Below, in pieces: positions 52,755 through 60,979 of a stretch of 64,000 bases of DNA (positions are counted from its first letter, which is position 1; each line of letters begins with the position of its first letter). The position numbers were made by a program, and so were the translations under genes. Origin of the DNA: Litorimonas sp963972195 (lineage in GTDB: Bacteria; Pseudomonadota; Alphaproteobacteria; Caulobacterales; Maricaulaceae). Location of the stretch: contig CAXATH010000006.1 of assembly GCA_963972195.1 (NCBI GenBank), positions 124,001 to 188,000 of the forward strand, written 5' to 3'. The notes under the pieces are model-generated. The model was given only the letters and a program-made list of their open reading frames with translations, searched no databases and was not told the DNA's origin.

Positions 52755-53672
52755 TCACTGTAAACGTTCTGCGGCGTCGCGCCAGTCCTGACCTGCCGAG
52801 CGAATGTCGGAGGGCAGACGGTCAAAAGTTTTAATCGCTGTGTAGATATCACCTTTTTCATAGGCGGTTTCTATTTTTTCGATCAGGTTTTTAGGATTAT
52901 CCGGACTATCAACACTAACATGTTTGTTCAGCGTGCGGCTCAAAAACCCTTGGGACTCGGCTCGGTTTCTGGCCGCGTTCAAAAGTGCCTGTTTCGGAAA
53001 TTTGGGCCCAATAGACTTTACATCATCAGTTTCGGGTTGAACGATTTTGGGTTGCGCCTCACGTGCCTCCAGGTCTCCTTCAAGCGATTCAATTTGGGCG
53101 TTGAGGCCTACTATCTGGTCCTCTAATGCTACGGTTTTCGAGTTTAGGTTTGCAATCTGTGAGTCTATTTCATTCGTTTCGGGCCAATTAAATCCATCGC
53201 TTTGAGCGGCTTTCAAAGCGCTGAGCGTTTCGGGATCGATGCCCGGCAAACTGGGGGCCGGCGCATTTTCGAGCGTTTGGAGACGCTCTTCAATTCCCGT
53301 GATGAAAGACTGAATATCAGTTTCTGAACTTGCTTGCGACAGCCGGGTTTCCAGGCCCGATAGCTCTTGGCGGATGTCGTCAATTTTAGCTTGCGTTTTG
53401 GTCTCAAGCTGCCCCACATCTTGCTGAACGGCGGCGCGCAGCTCATCCGCATTGGTCGGCGGAAAGAGATAATGTGTTCCATAGGCCCCGCCGATAGCGC
53501 CCCCTACAGCCCCCAGGAGAGCGGCCAATAAAGATAGTCCCAGAACCGGAATCAGACCCAATCCTTTTCTGTCTTGAACCACCTCTTCCTCAAGAACGGA
53601 ATCCGGGCCCTCTTCAGGGCCGAAAGTGTCTATCGTCTCTTCTGATTCAAATTTTTCAGACTCTGTCATCAC
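52755..53672 (-). CDS. Mitofilin/Mic60-like membrane protein of the heme operon
   Basis: A 305-residue protein. An acidic N-terminus (about residues 1-35) precedes one helix (about 39-62: IPVLGLSLLAALLGAVGGAI). A coiled-coil region follows (about 75-215), with heptad-like Leu/Ile in LNSKTVALEDQIVGLNAQIE. A small C-terminal domain ends in GDIYTAIKTFDRLPSDIRSA. In alphaproteobacteria such proteins, encoded between hemD and hemY, are the Mic60 relatives linked to inner-membrane shaping. The layout fits; the C-terminal domain is short, so the assignment rests partly on position. ATG at 53669 is an equal start. Confidence 0.75.
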   Translation of the reverse strand: MMTESEKFESEETIDTFGPEEGPDSVLEEEVVQDRKGLGLIPVLGLSLLAALLGAVGGAIGGAYGTHYLFPPTNADELRAAVQQDVGQLETKTQAKIDDIRQELSGLETRLSQASSETDIQSFITGIEERLQTLENAPAPSLPGIDPETLSALKAAQSDGFNWPETNEIDSQIANLNSKTVALEDQIVGLNAQIESLEGDLEAREAQPKIVQPETDDVKSIGPKFPKQALLNAARNRAESQGFLSRTLNKHVSVDSPDNPKNLIEKIETAYEKGDIYTAIKTFDRLPSDIRSAGQDWRDAAERLQ

Positions 53673-53679
53673 TTCGTCT

Positions 53680-54384
53680 CTATCCTTGTTCGCCTGAAAA
53701 ATGGGATCGCAGGACTTTCACCATAGCGGCTTGATCCGGCGTGTCTGCTATTAAACGGCCCGCCAAACTCAACGGTTCCAAAAGCGCGTCAGTTGCCTCA
53801 CTGATGGAAAGCGCAGTGATATGCGAGACGGCTTCCTCTTTGACTAAGTCAGAAAAGGCCAAGGCCCCTCGCGGCGAATAAAGAGCGACATATTTAACTC
53901 CGCCGAGATTGACATCCGTCTGATCAACCGGCGACGCAGAATAATAGATCGCACGTTCAATCTTGTACCCGGCTTCAGATAATTGCTCGGCGAGGCGTCC
54001 CTTCACATGTTCGCCGCAGCAATGCCGCAGGGTTTGAGAGCGGGGCACCGTTTTTAAAACAAGTTTTACGACGTCCTGAGCGTCGCCCTCAGCAGACCTT
54101 ACATGCACAAACCCCACTTTTCGCGCCAACTCGGCCGTAGCGTTGCCGACACAAAAAACTTGGTTAGCGCGCTTGCTGCACGTCTCCGCAAAGGCGCTAA
54201 CGCCATTTCGGGACGTGAAGATCAATAAGGCTCTGCTGTCAGGCGAGGTAGGCGGAGGCGTGATGCGGGAAATCTGCAAAACCGGGGAGATAATCGGCTC
54301 TAACGCTAAATCAGCATAGTCTTTCGCCGTGTCCCTCGCGCGCGGTAAGCTTTGCGTGATCCATATTTTGGGGCGGCTATTCAT
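53680..54384 (-). CDS. hemD: Uroporphyrinogen-III synthase
   Basis: A 234-residue enzyme that closes hydroxymethylbilane with inversion of ring D. Identity rests on the two-lobed fold pattern and position: ITQSLPRARDTAKDYADLAL at the N-terminus, LIFTSRNGVSAFAE, and KYVALYSPRGALAFSDLV. HemD is weakly conserved, but the hemC overlap of 8 bases and the heme operon make the call firm. Confidence 0.9.
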   Translation of the reverse strand: MNSRPKIWITQSLPRARDTAKDYADLALEPIISPVLQISRITPPPTSPDSRALLIFTSRNGVSAFAETCSKRANQVFCVGNATAELARKVGFVHVRSAEGDAQDVVKLVLKTVPRSQTLRHCCGEHVKGRLAEQLSEAGYKIERAIYYSASPVDQTDVNLGGVKYVALYSPRGALAFSDLVKEEAVSHITALSISEATDALLEPLSLAGRLIADTPDQAAMVKVLRSHFSGEQG

Positions 54385-55306
54385 CCCAGTCTATGTGCTG
54401 ACCCGCGGCCTTACGCACGGTTTGCCCTAAGCCGTAGCCAAGATCATAAGCTTCTATGGAATTGGACAACGCGGCGGTATCCTCATTGCCAAATCGGGCG
54501 GAGCCGTCTTTGGCGACGACTTCACCTTTGAAATTCATGAGTTTTCCGTCCCAGACAGCGAGCGCCGCAATGGGGGTCCGGCAAGAGCCGTCCAGCGCGC
54601 GAAGGAAAGCCCGCTCGGCCGTGATGCATAGCTCGGAGGCTTTGCAATTAAGCGGTTTGATCAGCCCTTCGGCGTCTTTGTCAGATTTACGGATTTCAAT
54701 GCCGATGGCGCCTTGTGCGGGAGCGGGGAGCATGCGTTCAGTGGAAATGGCTTCGGTAATGGCGTCTTCTTGTTCTAGTCGTTTCAGACCTGCACACGCC
54801 AGGAATGTCGCGTCACACACTTCATCCGAGAGCTTCTGCAGACGCGTCCCCACATTGCCTCGCAAAAGACAGTATTGAATATCCGGTCTCATGGCCGAGA
54901 GCTGCGCGCGCCGGCGGATAGAGGCTGATCCGACCAAAGCGCCCTCTGGCAAATCGTCGAGCTTGGCGTATTTTTTAGAAATAAAGGCGTCGCGGGGGTC
55001 TTCGCGCGAGAGAATGGCGGAAATTTCCAAACTTTCCTGTCCCACTGTCGGCACGTCTTTCATGGAATGAACCGCGATATCAATGTCCCCAGACATAAGA
55101 GCCTCTTCCAATTCCTTGGTGAACAGACCTTTGCCGCCGAAATCGCGCAAATGCCCCTTAAGGCGATCACCGGACGTTTTGAGAATTCGCACCGGAAAAT
55201 CCTGCGCCGGGCGGCCTGACGTCTCCGCCAAAAGACGCTGCACCAAATGCGCCTGATACAGCGCTAGCGGAGATCCCCGCGTTCCGATTGTTAGTCCATG
55301 TTGCAT
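54377..55306 (-). CDS. hemC: Hydroxymethylbilane synthase (porphobilinogen deaminase)
   Basis: A 309-residue enzyme condensing four porphobilinogens. TIGTRGSPLALYQAHLVQ is the N-terminal signature, GDIDIAVHSMKDVPT includes the catalytic Asp, and the cofactor Cys is in LDGSCRTPIAAL. Arg residues that bind the cofactor occur in GSASIRRRAQL. First gene of the heme operon, diverging from tsaD with 29 bases between starts. Confidence 0.96.
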   Translation of the reverse strand: MQHGLTIGTRGSPLALYQAHLVQRLLAETSGRPAQDFPVRILKTSGDRLKGHLRDFGGKGLFTKELEEALMSGDIDIAVHSMKDVPTVGQESLEISAILSREDPRDAFISKKYAKLDDLPEGALVGSASIRRRAQLSAMRPDIQYCLLRGNVGTRLQKLSDEVCDATFLACAGLKRLEQEDAITEAISTERMLPAPAQGAIGIEIRKSDKDAEGLIKPLNCKASELCITAERAFLRALDGSCRTPIAALAVWDGKLMNFKGEVVAKDGSARFGNEDTAALSNSIEAYDLGYGLGQTVRKAAGQHIDWDE

Positions 55307-55335
55307 CGAGGCACGACTAACCTTATCCAGCTTGT

Positions 55336-56463
55336 GTGACCACTAATTTTTCAGATGAAACTCTTCGCAGCGGCCAAGACCTCCTTGTTTTGGCCATCGA
55401 ATCGAGCTGCGATGAAACGGCAGCCTCCGTCCTGCGCTATCGGGGCGAGGACGATATTGAGATCCTCAGCTCTATCATTGCCAGTCAGGACGAGGCTCAT
55501 GCCCCCTTTGGCGGCGTCGTGCCGGAAATTGCTGCCAGAGCGCATATGCAGAAAATCGACGGCATCGTTGAACAGGCCATAGACGTTTCGGGAATGAGTT
55601 ATGAGTCGCTCTCCGGCGTCGCCGCGACTTCTGGGCCGGGCCTCATAGGCGGCGTCATTTCCGGCTTGCTCGCGGCCAAGGGTCTCGCCCTTGCGCTCGA
55701 TAAACCCCTTTTGGCGGTGAATCATCTGGAAGGGCACGCCCTCTCGCCTCGTCTGGCGGAGCCCTGCCCTTTCCCCTATCTGCTCTTGCTCGTCTCGGGC
55801 GGCCATACGCAGCTCCTCTCGGTGAACGGCCTTGGCGACTATACCCGTCTCGGCAGCACTGTGGACGACGCGGCGGGGGAAGCCTTTGATAAATCCGCCA
55901 AGGTTATGGGGCTCGGTTTTCCCGGCGGGCCGAATGTGGAAAAATGGGCCGCGAAAGGCGATCCCAAATCCGTCAAACTGCCTCGTCCTTTTAAGGGCCG
56001 AGACCATGCCGACTTCTCCTTTGCAGGACTTAAAACAGCCGTCGCCCGCGCTTGGGAAGCAAGCGAGCAAACCGACAACGCCAAAGCTGATATTTCCGCT
56101 AGCTTCCAACGGGCTGTCTCTGACGTTCTGGCCGAACGCACAGGCATGGCCATGGCCATGTTCAAAGACATGCACGGGGATAACGCAAAACGTTTCGTCG
56201 TCGCCGGAGGCGTTGCTGCGAACAAAGCGCTTCGGGAACGATTAACCCAGCTGGCGACTTCTAAGGGTATGAGCTTTTTCGCCCCGCCCCTGAAATTCTG
56301 CACAGATAATGCCGCCATGATCGCTTTGGCAGGAGCCGCAAAACTCGCCGCCGGTCAGACAGACGAGCTTGGCGTAAAAGCGCGCCCGCGCTGGCCTCTC
56401 GACAATGCGGCCGCAAAAGCAAATCCCGCCAGCGGATTTGGCAAGAAAGGCCCTAAATCATGA
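55336..56463 (+). CDS. tsaD: tRNA N6-adenosine threonylcarbamoyltransferase TsaD
   Basis: A 375-residue ASKHA-fold enzyme that transfers threonylcarbamoyl to A37 of tRNA. VLAIESSCDETAASVLR is N-terminal, the iron-binding His motif is AARAHMQKIDGIV, LLAVNHLEGHALSPRL follows, and the C-terminal metal Asp is in KFCTDNAAMIALAG. The start is GTG at 55336; no closer ATG gives the conserved N-terminus. It works with TsaE, encoded at 18322. It overlaps gpsA by 4 bases. Confidence 0.94.
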   Translation: MTTNFSDETLRSGQDLLVLAIESSCDETAASVLRYRGEDDIEILSSIIASQDEAHAPFGGVVPEIAARAHMQKIDGIVEQAIDVSGMSYESLSGVAATSGPGLIGGVISGLLAAKGLALALDKPLLAVNHLEGHALSPRLAEPCPFPYLLLLVSGGHTQLLSVNGLGDYTRLGSTVDDAAGEAFDKSAKVMGLGFPGGPNVEKWAAKGDPKSVKLPRPFKGRDHADFSFAGLKTAVARAWEASEQTDNAKADISASFQRAVSDVLAERTGMAMAMFKDMHGDNAKRFVVAGGVAANKALRERLTQLATSKGMSFFAPPLKFCTDNAAMIALAGAAKLAAGQTDELGVKARPRWPLDNAAAKANPASGFGKKGPKS

Positions 56464-57464
56464 TGGATTATCAGAATTTCGGCGTAATCGGCGCCGGGGC
56501 CTGGGGCACGGCACTCGCGCAGAGCCTCGCCACAGGCGGACGCGACGTCACACTTTGGGCTTTCGAGAACGAATGCGTCGACTCAATCAATAATGAAAAT
56601 ACCAATAAGCTGTATCTACCCGATGCCCGACTTTCCCCAAAAATCAAAGCGACCCAGGATCTGAAATCTCTGGCAGAGTGTGACGCTTTGCTCTCGGTTG
56701 TCCCGGCCCAGCATACAAGGCGCACATTGGCCGAGTTGAAAGGCGTTGACGCCCTCTACGGAAAACCCGTTATACTCTGCTCAAAGGGTATCGAAATTAG
56801 CACACGTGAATTCATGTCCGACGTTTTGCAGGAAACCCTGCCGAATGTCGTTCCAGCCGTCCTCTCCGGTCCCAGCTTTGCGATTGACGTCGCCAAAGGC
56901 CTGCCTACGGCCGTGACCCTCGCTTGCGAAGATAAAGAAATTGGTGAAGCACTGGTTGAAGCTGTCGCCGCGCCGACTTTCCGCCCTTACCTGTCAACCG
57001 ATGTGCTGGGCGCGGAAATTGGCGGCGCCGTTAAAAACGTGCTCGCCATTGCCTGCGGTATGGTTTTGGGCATGGAGCTAGGCCGATCTGCCCACGCCGC
57101 CATTATCGCGCGAGGCTTTGCCGAAATGCGCCGACTGGGAGTCGCTCTGGGGTGTGAGCCCGAAACACTAACAGGCCTTTGCGGACTTGGCGATCTGGTT
57201 CTGACCTGTTCGTCGGAGCAATCACGAAACATGTCCTGCGGCCTGGCCCTAGGACGGGGCGAGTCGCTTGATGATATTCTGGGCGCCCGCAACAGCGTGA
57301 CCGAAGGCGTGGCCTCGGCGCCTGCCTTGAAAGAAATGGCGGCGAAGCTGAATGTCGACATGCCCATTAGCGCGGTCGTTGCCGATATCCTCTCGGGCGA
57401 TATGGATATTCAAAACGCGCTCATTACACTCTTGTCCCGCGTTCACAAAACGGAGGTCCTATGA
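56460..57464 (+). CDS. gpsA: Glycerol-3-phosphate dehydrogenase [NAD(P)+]
   Basis: A 334-residue enzyme making glycerol-3-phosphate for phospholipids. FGVIGAGAWGTALAQSLA is the cofactor motif, and ILCSKGIEIST, VLSGPSFAIDVAKG and LCGLGDLVLTCSSE are family signatures with the catalytic Lys in GGAVKNVLAIACG. tsaD-gpsA-yciI are coupled by 4-base overlaps. Confidence 0.95.
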   Translation: MMDYQNFGVIGAGAWGTALAQSLATGGRDVTLWAFENECVDSINNENTNKLYLPDARLSPKIKATQDLKSLAECDALLSVVPAQHTRRTLAELKGVDALYGKPVILCSKGIEISTREFMSDVLQETLPNVVPAVLSGPSFAIDVAKGLPTAVTLACEDKEIGEALVEAVAAPTFRPYLSTDVLGAEIGGAVKNVLAIACGMVLGMELGRSAHAAIIARGFAEMRRLGVALGCEPETLTGLCGLGDLVLTCSSEQSRNMSCGLALGRGESLDDILGARNSVTEGVASAPALKEMAAKLNVDMPISAVVADILSGDMDIQNALITLLSRVHKTEVL

Positions 57465-57760
57465 CCTATTTTCTTGTCTATACCGCTGACCGTCCGAATA
57501 GCATCCCGCTGCGGCAGGATAACCGAGACGCTCATATCAAATGGCTGCGCTCTGAGCCTGAGGTGACATTGCATATTGCGGGGCCATGGCTGGATGAGGA
57601 TGGCGAAATGCGCGGCAGCCTGTTAATTGTCGAGGCAGAAACCAAGGAAACCGTAGAAGACTGGCTCGCGAAAGACCCTTACCGCAAGGCCGGATTAACG
57701 GCCAGCGTAACGGTCCAACCCTATAACTGGGTTATTGGCGGCCCGGACCAGCAGGCTTAG
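57461..57760 (+). CDS. YciI-family protein
   Basis: A 99-residue protein with the YciI/DGPF-like pattern: YFLVYTADRPNSIPLRQDNR, HIAGPWLDEDGEMRGSLLIV, and VEDWLAKDPYRKAGLTAS. The fold is a dimeric ferredoxin-like barrel; the function is unknown. In alphaproteobacteria it commonly follows gpsA. Its stop overlaps the end of the convergent regulator gene by 4 bases. Confidence 0.88.
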   Translation: MTYFLVYTADRPNSIPLRQDNRDAHIKWLRSEPEVTLHIAGPWLDEDGEMRGSLLIVEAETKETVEDWLAKDPYRKAGLTASVTVQPYNWVIGGPDQQA

Positions 57761-59190
57761 TCCTCGCTAAAGCTAAAGAGCGACATGCCTCTGGCGCGCT
57801 CATCGAAATTAAGCGTTTTATTGAGCGGAGCATGGGCGCGTTGGCGGCAATGCGGGCGTTCACAGAGATAGCAATTAATTCCAATCGGCGTCGGCTTGGG
57901 CGTTTCCAGATTATATTTCTGCGCGTAAACAAGTCTGGGCGCATAGGCGATATCGCACCCTAAACCAATGGCAAGCTTCTGCGCGGGTTCATCGAAACTT
58001 CCATCTGATCGGCTGACCATTTTTGCGACAGAGAAATAAGTTGTCTCGTCAGGGAGCTGTATCATTTGCGTCAGCGTTTTCCCCGGCGTCTGAAAACATT
58101 CATGTATATTCCAGAGCGGGCAGGCCCCGCCAAATTGACTGAAATGAAACCGTCCCGCCGAAAATCGCTTGGACACATTTCCGGCCACATCTATCCGCAC
58201 AAAGAAAAAAGGAATGCCGCGCGCGTCCGGTTTTTGAAGAGTCGTCAATCTGTGAGCAGTCTGCTCGAAACTCGTCCCGAAACGATGAGAGAGCAAATCC
58301 ACATCATAGCGGGTATTCTCAGCCTCCTTCAAAAAACGCGCATAGGGCATGATCGTCGCGGCCGCGAAATAATTGGCCAAGGATGTCCGCATCAGACCTT
58401 CAGCCTCGCGGCCGCCCAGAGACGCTGTTTTGATGATATCATCTATTAAGTCTCTTTGCTCCAACATGCCAATTTGAAAGGCGAGCTGGAAACGTCGTCC
58501 GGACTGTCGCAAAAGTTCAGATAGATTTATCCGTTTGGAATGACGGTCAAAATAGCGCAGCATTTTCGGCATAATATCCACCGGTACGATACGAACCGAG
58601 AGGTCATGTTTTTCCTTTAATCTGTCTGTGAGTGCTGCATGGGGCTCGCGTTTGGTGAGTCCCAGTTCTTGCGATAATCCTTCCGCCGCCTCATCAAGTC
58701 GTGGAAAGTAATTTCGCTGTTCATGTATGAATCTGCGCACCGCCTCGACGGCTTCGCCCGATTGTTCGAGCAGTTCAACCTTGTCCCTATCCATACTCAA
58801 ATTGGCGGCGCGGCGCGTCGAGTCCCGATGCTTTCCGTAAAGTTTTAGAAAAGCTTTGGCAGCGGATGGGCTTACATTGACTAAATCCTCGGCCTCGTTT
58901 TTCGAAATGCTGTCCCCTTTAAAGAGCGGGTCCCGCATGACCTCATAAATTTCGGCCACCAGATGCGCGTCCCCTGCCCCGGTGAATCCGGCAATGTCGA
59001 AATCGTAGATTTCCGCCATTTTCAACAGGACTTTTGCCGAAAGCGCCCGTTGATTGCGTTCCATCAGGTTCAGGTAAGACGTTGAAATACCAAGATCTTC
59101 GGCCATGCGCGTTTGGGTCAGGCCCAAGGTTTGGCGGAAGCGGCGAAGCCGCGGTCCGACCATTAATTTTTCGTCTTTTTTGACTGTCAT
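57757..59190 (-). CDS. ScfR/RamB-type transcriptional regulator
   Basis: A 477-residue regulator with three parts: an N-terminal XRE helix-turn-helix (RLRRFRQTLGLTQTRMAEDL, STSYLNLMERNQRAL), a middle ImmA/IrrE-like region, and a C-terminal DUF2083 domain whose Cys-rich end reads CYLCERPHCRQRAHAP. Such proteins (ScfR, PccR, RamB) sense acyl-CoA or similar and control short-chain fatty acid and glyoxylate genes. Divergent to aceB with a motif-rich intergenic region, so it probably controls aceB-aceA. It could regulate other targets too. Confidence 0.88.
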   Translation of the reverse strand: MTVKKDEKLMVGPRLRRFRQTLGLTQTRMAEDLGISTSYLNLMERNQRALSAKVLLKMAEIYDFDIAGFTGAGDAHLVAEIYEVMRDPLFKGDSISKNEAEDLVNVSPSAAKAFLKLYGKHRDSTRRAANLSMDRDKVELLEQSGEAVEAVRRFIHEQRNYFPRLDEAAEGLSQELGLTKREPHAALTDRLKEKHDLSVRIVPVDIMPKMLRYFDRHSKRINLSELLRQSGRRFQLAFQIGMLEQRDLIDDIIKTASLGGREAEGLMRTSLANYFAAATIMPYARFLKEAENTRYDVDLLSHRFGTSFEQTAHRLTTLQKPDARGIPFFFVRIDVAGNVSKRFSAGRFHFSQFGGACPLWNIHECFQTPGKTLTQMIQLPDETTYFSVAKMVSRSDGSFDEPAQKLAIGLGCDIAYAPRLVYAQKYNLETPKPTPIGINCYLCERPHCRQRAHAPLNKTLNFDERARGMSLFSFSED

Positions 59191-59204
59191 CGCGTCACCC
59201 AGTT

Positions 59205-59302
59205 TTTACAACTTTTACAGATATAACATCTGTGTATTTACAATCATTACAAAAATACCTGTAATTTACAAAGACTTATAGACTCTCCTCCCATTTTGTA
59301 AA
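59205..59302. promoter_or_regulatory. TTTACA/TGTAAA motif array between regulator and aceB
   Basis: TTTACA occurs at 59205-59210, 59214-59219, 59237-59242 and 59265-59270, ATTACA at 59246-59251, and inverted copies TGTAAT at 59260-59265 and TGTAAA at 59297-59302. Such a dense array between a divergent ScfR/RamB-type regulator and aceB is a likely set of operator half-sites. Confidence 0.6.
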
Positions 59303-59342
59303 TATCGTGTGACCAACAACTCAGACAAAGGAGACCGTCATC

Positions 59343-60977
59343 ATGAACGCCCCTGCTAAAAATACCGACCAACCCATTCCCCGCCACAGGGTCTTGGCAA
59401 AAGTCTCTGCCGAGGCCGGCGATAGCTATTCAGAGATTCTGACGCCGGACGCTCTGTTATTCCTTGCGGATCTGGAGCGCCGGTTTGGTCCACAACGCAA
59501 AATCCTTCTGCAAAACCGTCAGCTTCAACAAGAGCGCTATGACGACGGCGAAATGCCGACGCAGCCGCTCGAGACAAAGCATATGCGCAACTCTGCTTGG
59601 GAAGTCGCGCCTTGCCCGCCTGCCCTTCAGGATCGCCGTGTTGAGATTACAGGCCCTGTAGACCGTAAAATGATGATCAACGCTCTGAACTCCGGCGCAA
59701 AGATGTTCATGGCGGATTTCGAAGATGCGAGCTCGCCGACCTTTGACAATATGATGTCAGGCCAGATGAACATGCGCGATTATGCCCGAGGGGACTTGTC
59801 TCTGAAGACCGACAAGAAATCTTACACACTCGGCGAAGAGACGGCGACCATGCTCGTTCGTCCGCGTGGTTGGCACTTGGAAGAAAAGCATATCACGGTC
59901 GATGGCAATCCGATGAGCGCGAGCCTATGCGATTTCGGCCTGCACTTTTTCCACAACGGCAAATTACTGGCTGAACAGGAAAAAGGTCCGTTCTACTACT
60001 TGCCAAAAATGGAAAGCTATCAGGAGGCCCGCCTCTGGAATGATGTCTTCAATTTCTCGCAAGCGGTTCTGGACATTCCGAACGGTACCATCAAAGCGAC
60101 TGTTCTGATCGAAACGCTTCCCGCGGCCTTCCAGATGGAAGAGATCCTCTATGTTCTGCGTAACCATATCACGGGTCTGAATTGCGGACGTTGGGATTAT
60201 ATCTTCTCTTACATCAAGACCTTGCGAAACCATTCGCAATTCGTTTTGCCTGACCGGGCGCAAGTCGGAATGGACAGGGCCTTTTTGTCCGCCTACGCCA
60301 CGCGCCTCGTCGAAGTTTGTCATAAGCGCCGCGCCCACGCCATGGGCGGCATGGCCGCGCAGATTCCGGTTAAGAATAATCCGGAGGCCAATGAAGCGGC
60401 GTTCGAGAAAGTCCGTAAGGACAAAAAGCACGAAGCCAGTATCGGTCATGACGGCACTTGGGTCGCGCATCCGGATCTCGTCCCTGTCGCTATGGATATC
60501 TTTAACGAGATTATGCCCGGCAAGCATCAGATCCATAAGAAGCGCCAGTCAGCCCGCGTCACCGACGAAGCAATGATCGCCCCGCATACCGGGAAAATCA
60601 CCGAAGCCGGCGTTCGCACAAATATTGAAGTTGGCATCCGCTACATTGCGGCCTGGCTTTGCGGCCGAGGCGCTGTGCCCATCCACAACCTGATGGAAGA
60701 TGCGGCGACAGCTGAAATCTCCCGCGCTCAGATTTGGCAGTGGCTCCGCCACGGTGCCAGCGTCGAAATGGAAGGCGGCTTTCGTGAAACACTGAGCAAG
60801 CGTCTCTATGACCGTCTGTTCGCAGAAGAGGTCTCGGCTCTGAAAAACGAACTCGGCGAAGCTGATTTTGACAAAGGCCGTTTCCCTGAAGCTGCGGAGC
60901 TATTCAACACAACCGCTTCCGGCAACGACCTGCCCGAATTCCTCACAATCCCCGCTTACGAAATATTGGAGAAATAA
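59343..60977 (+). CDS. aceB: Malate synthase A
   Basis: A 544-residue enzyme condensing glyoxylate and acetyl-CoA. FMADFEDASSPTFDNMMSGQ and LVRPRGWHLEEKHITVDGNP (spanned in the protein) belong to the TIM-barrel core, and the catalytic region includes ATVLIETLPAAFQMEEILY. AKGGAG ribosome site (CAAAGGAG) lies 12 bases before the ATG. It is first of aceB-aceA, downstream of the ScfR-like regulator and the motif array. Confidence 0.96.
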   Translation: MNAPAKNTDQPIPRHRVLAKVSAEAGDSYSEILTPDALLFLADLERRFGPQRKILLQNRQLQQERYDDGEMPTQPLETKHMRNSAWEVAPCPPALQDRRVEITGPVDRKMMINALNSGAKMFMADFEDASSPTFDNMMSGQMNMRDYARGDLSLKTDKKSYTLGEETATMLVRPRGWHLEEKHITVDGNPMSASLCDFGLHFFHNGKLLAEQEKGPFYYLPKMESYQEARLWNDVFNFSQAVLDIPNGTIKATVLIETLPAAFQMEEILYVLRNHITGLNCGRWDYIFSYIKTLRNHSQFVLPDRAQVGMDRAFLSAYATRLVEVCHKRRAHAMGGMAAQIPVKNNPEANEAAFEKVRKDKKHEASIGHDGTWVAHPDLVPVAMDIFNEIMPGKHQIHKKRQSARVTDEAMIAPHTGKITEAGVRTNIEVGIRYIAAWLCGRGAVPIHNLMEDAATAEISRAQIWQWLRHGASVEMEGGFRETLSKRLYDRLFAEEVSALKNELGEADFDKGRFPEAAELFNTTASGNDLPEFLTIPAYEILEK

Positions 60978-60979
60978 AT

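Noticed and set aside
55351..56175. A 274-codon frame opposite tsaD
   Set aside because: Antisense shadow of tsaD; composition and motifs do not resemble a protein family.
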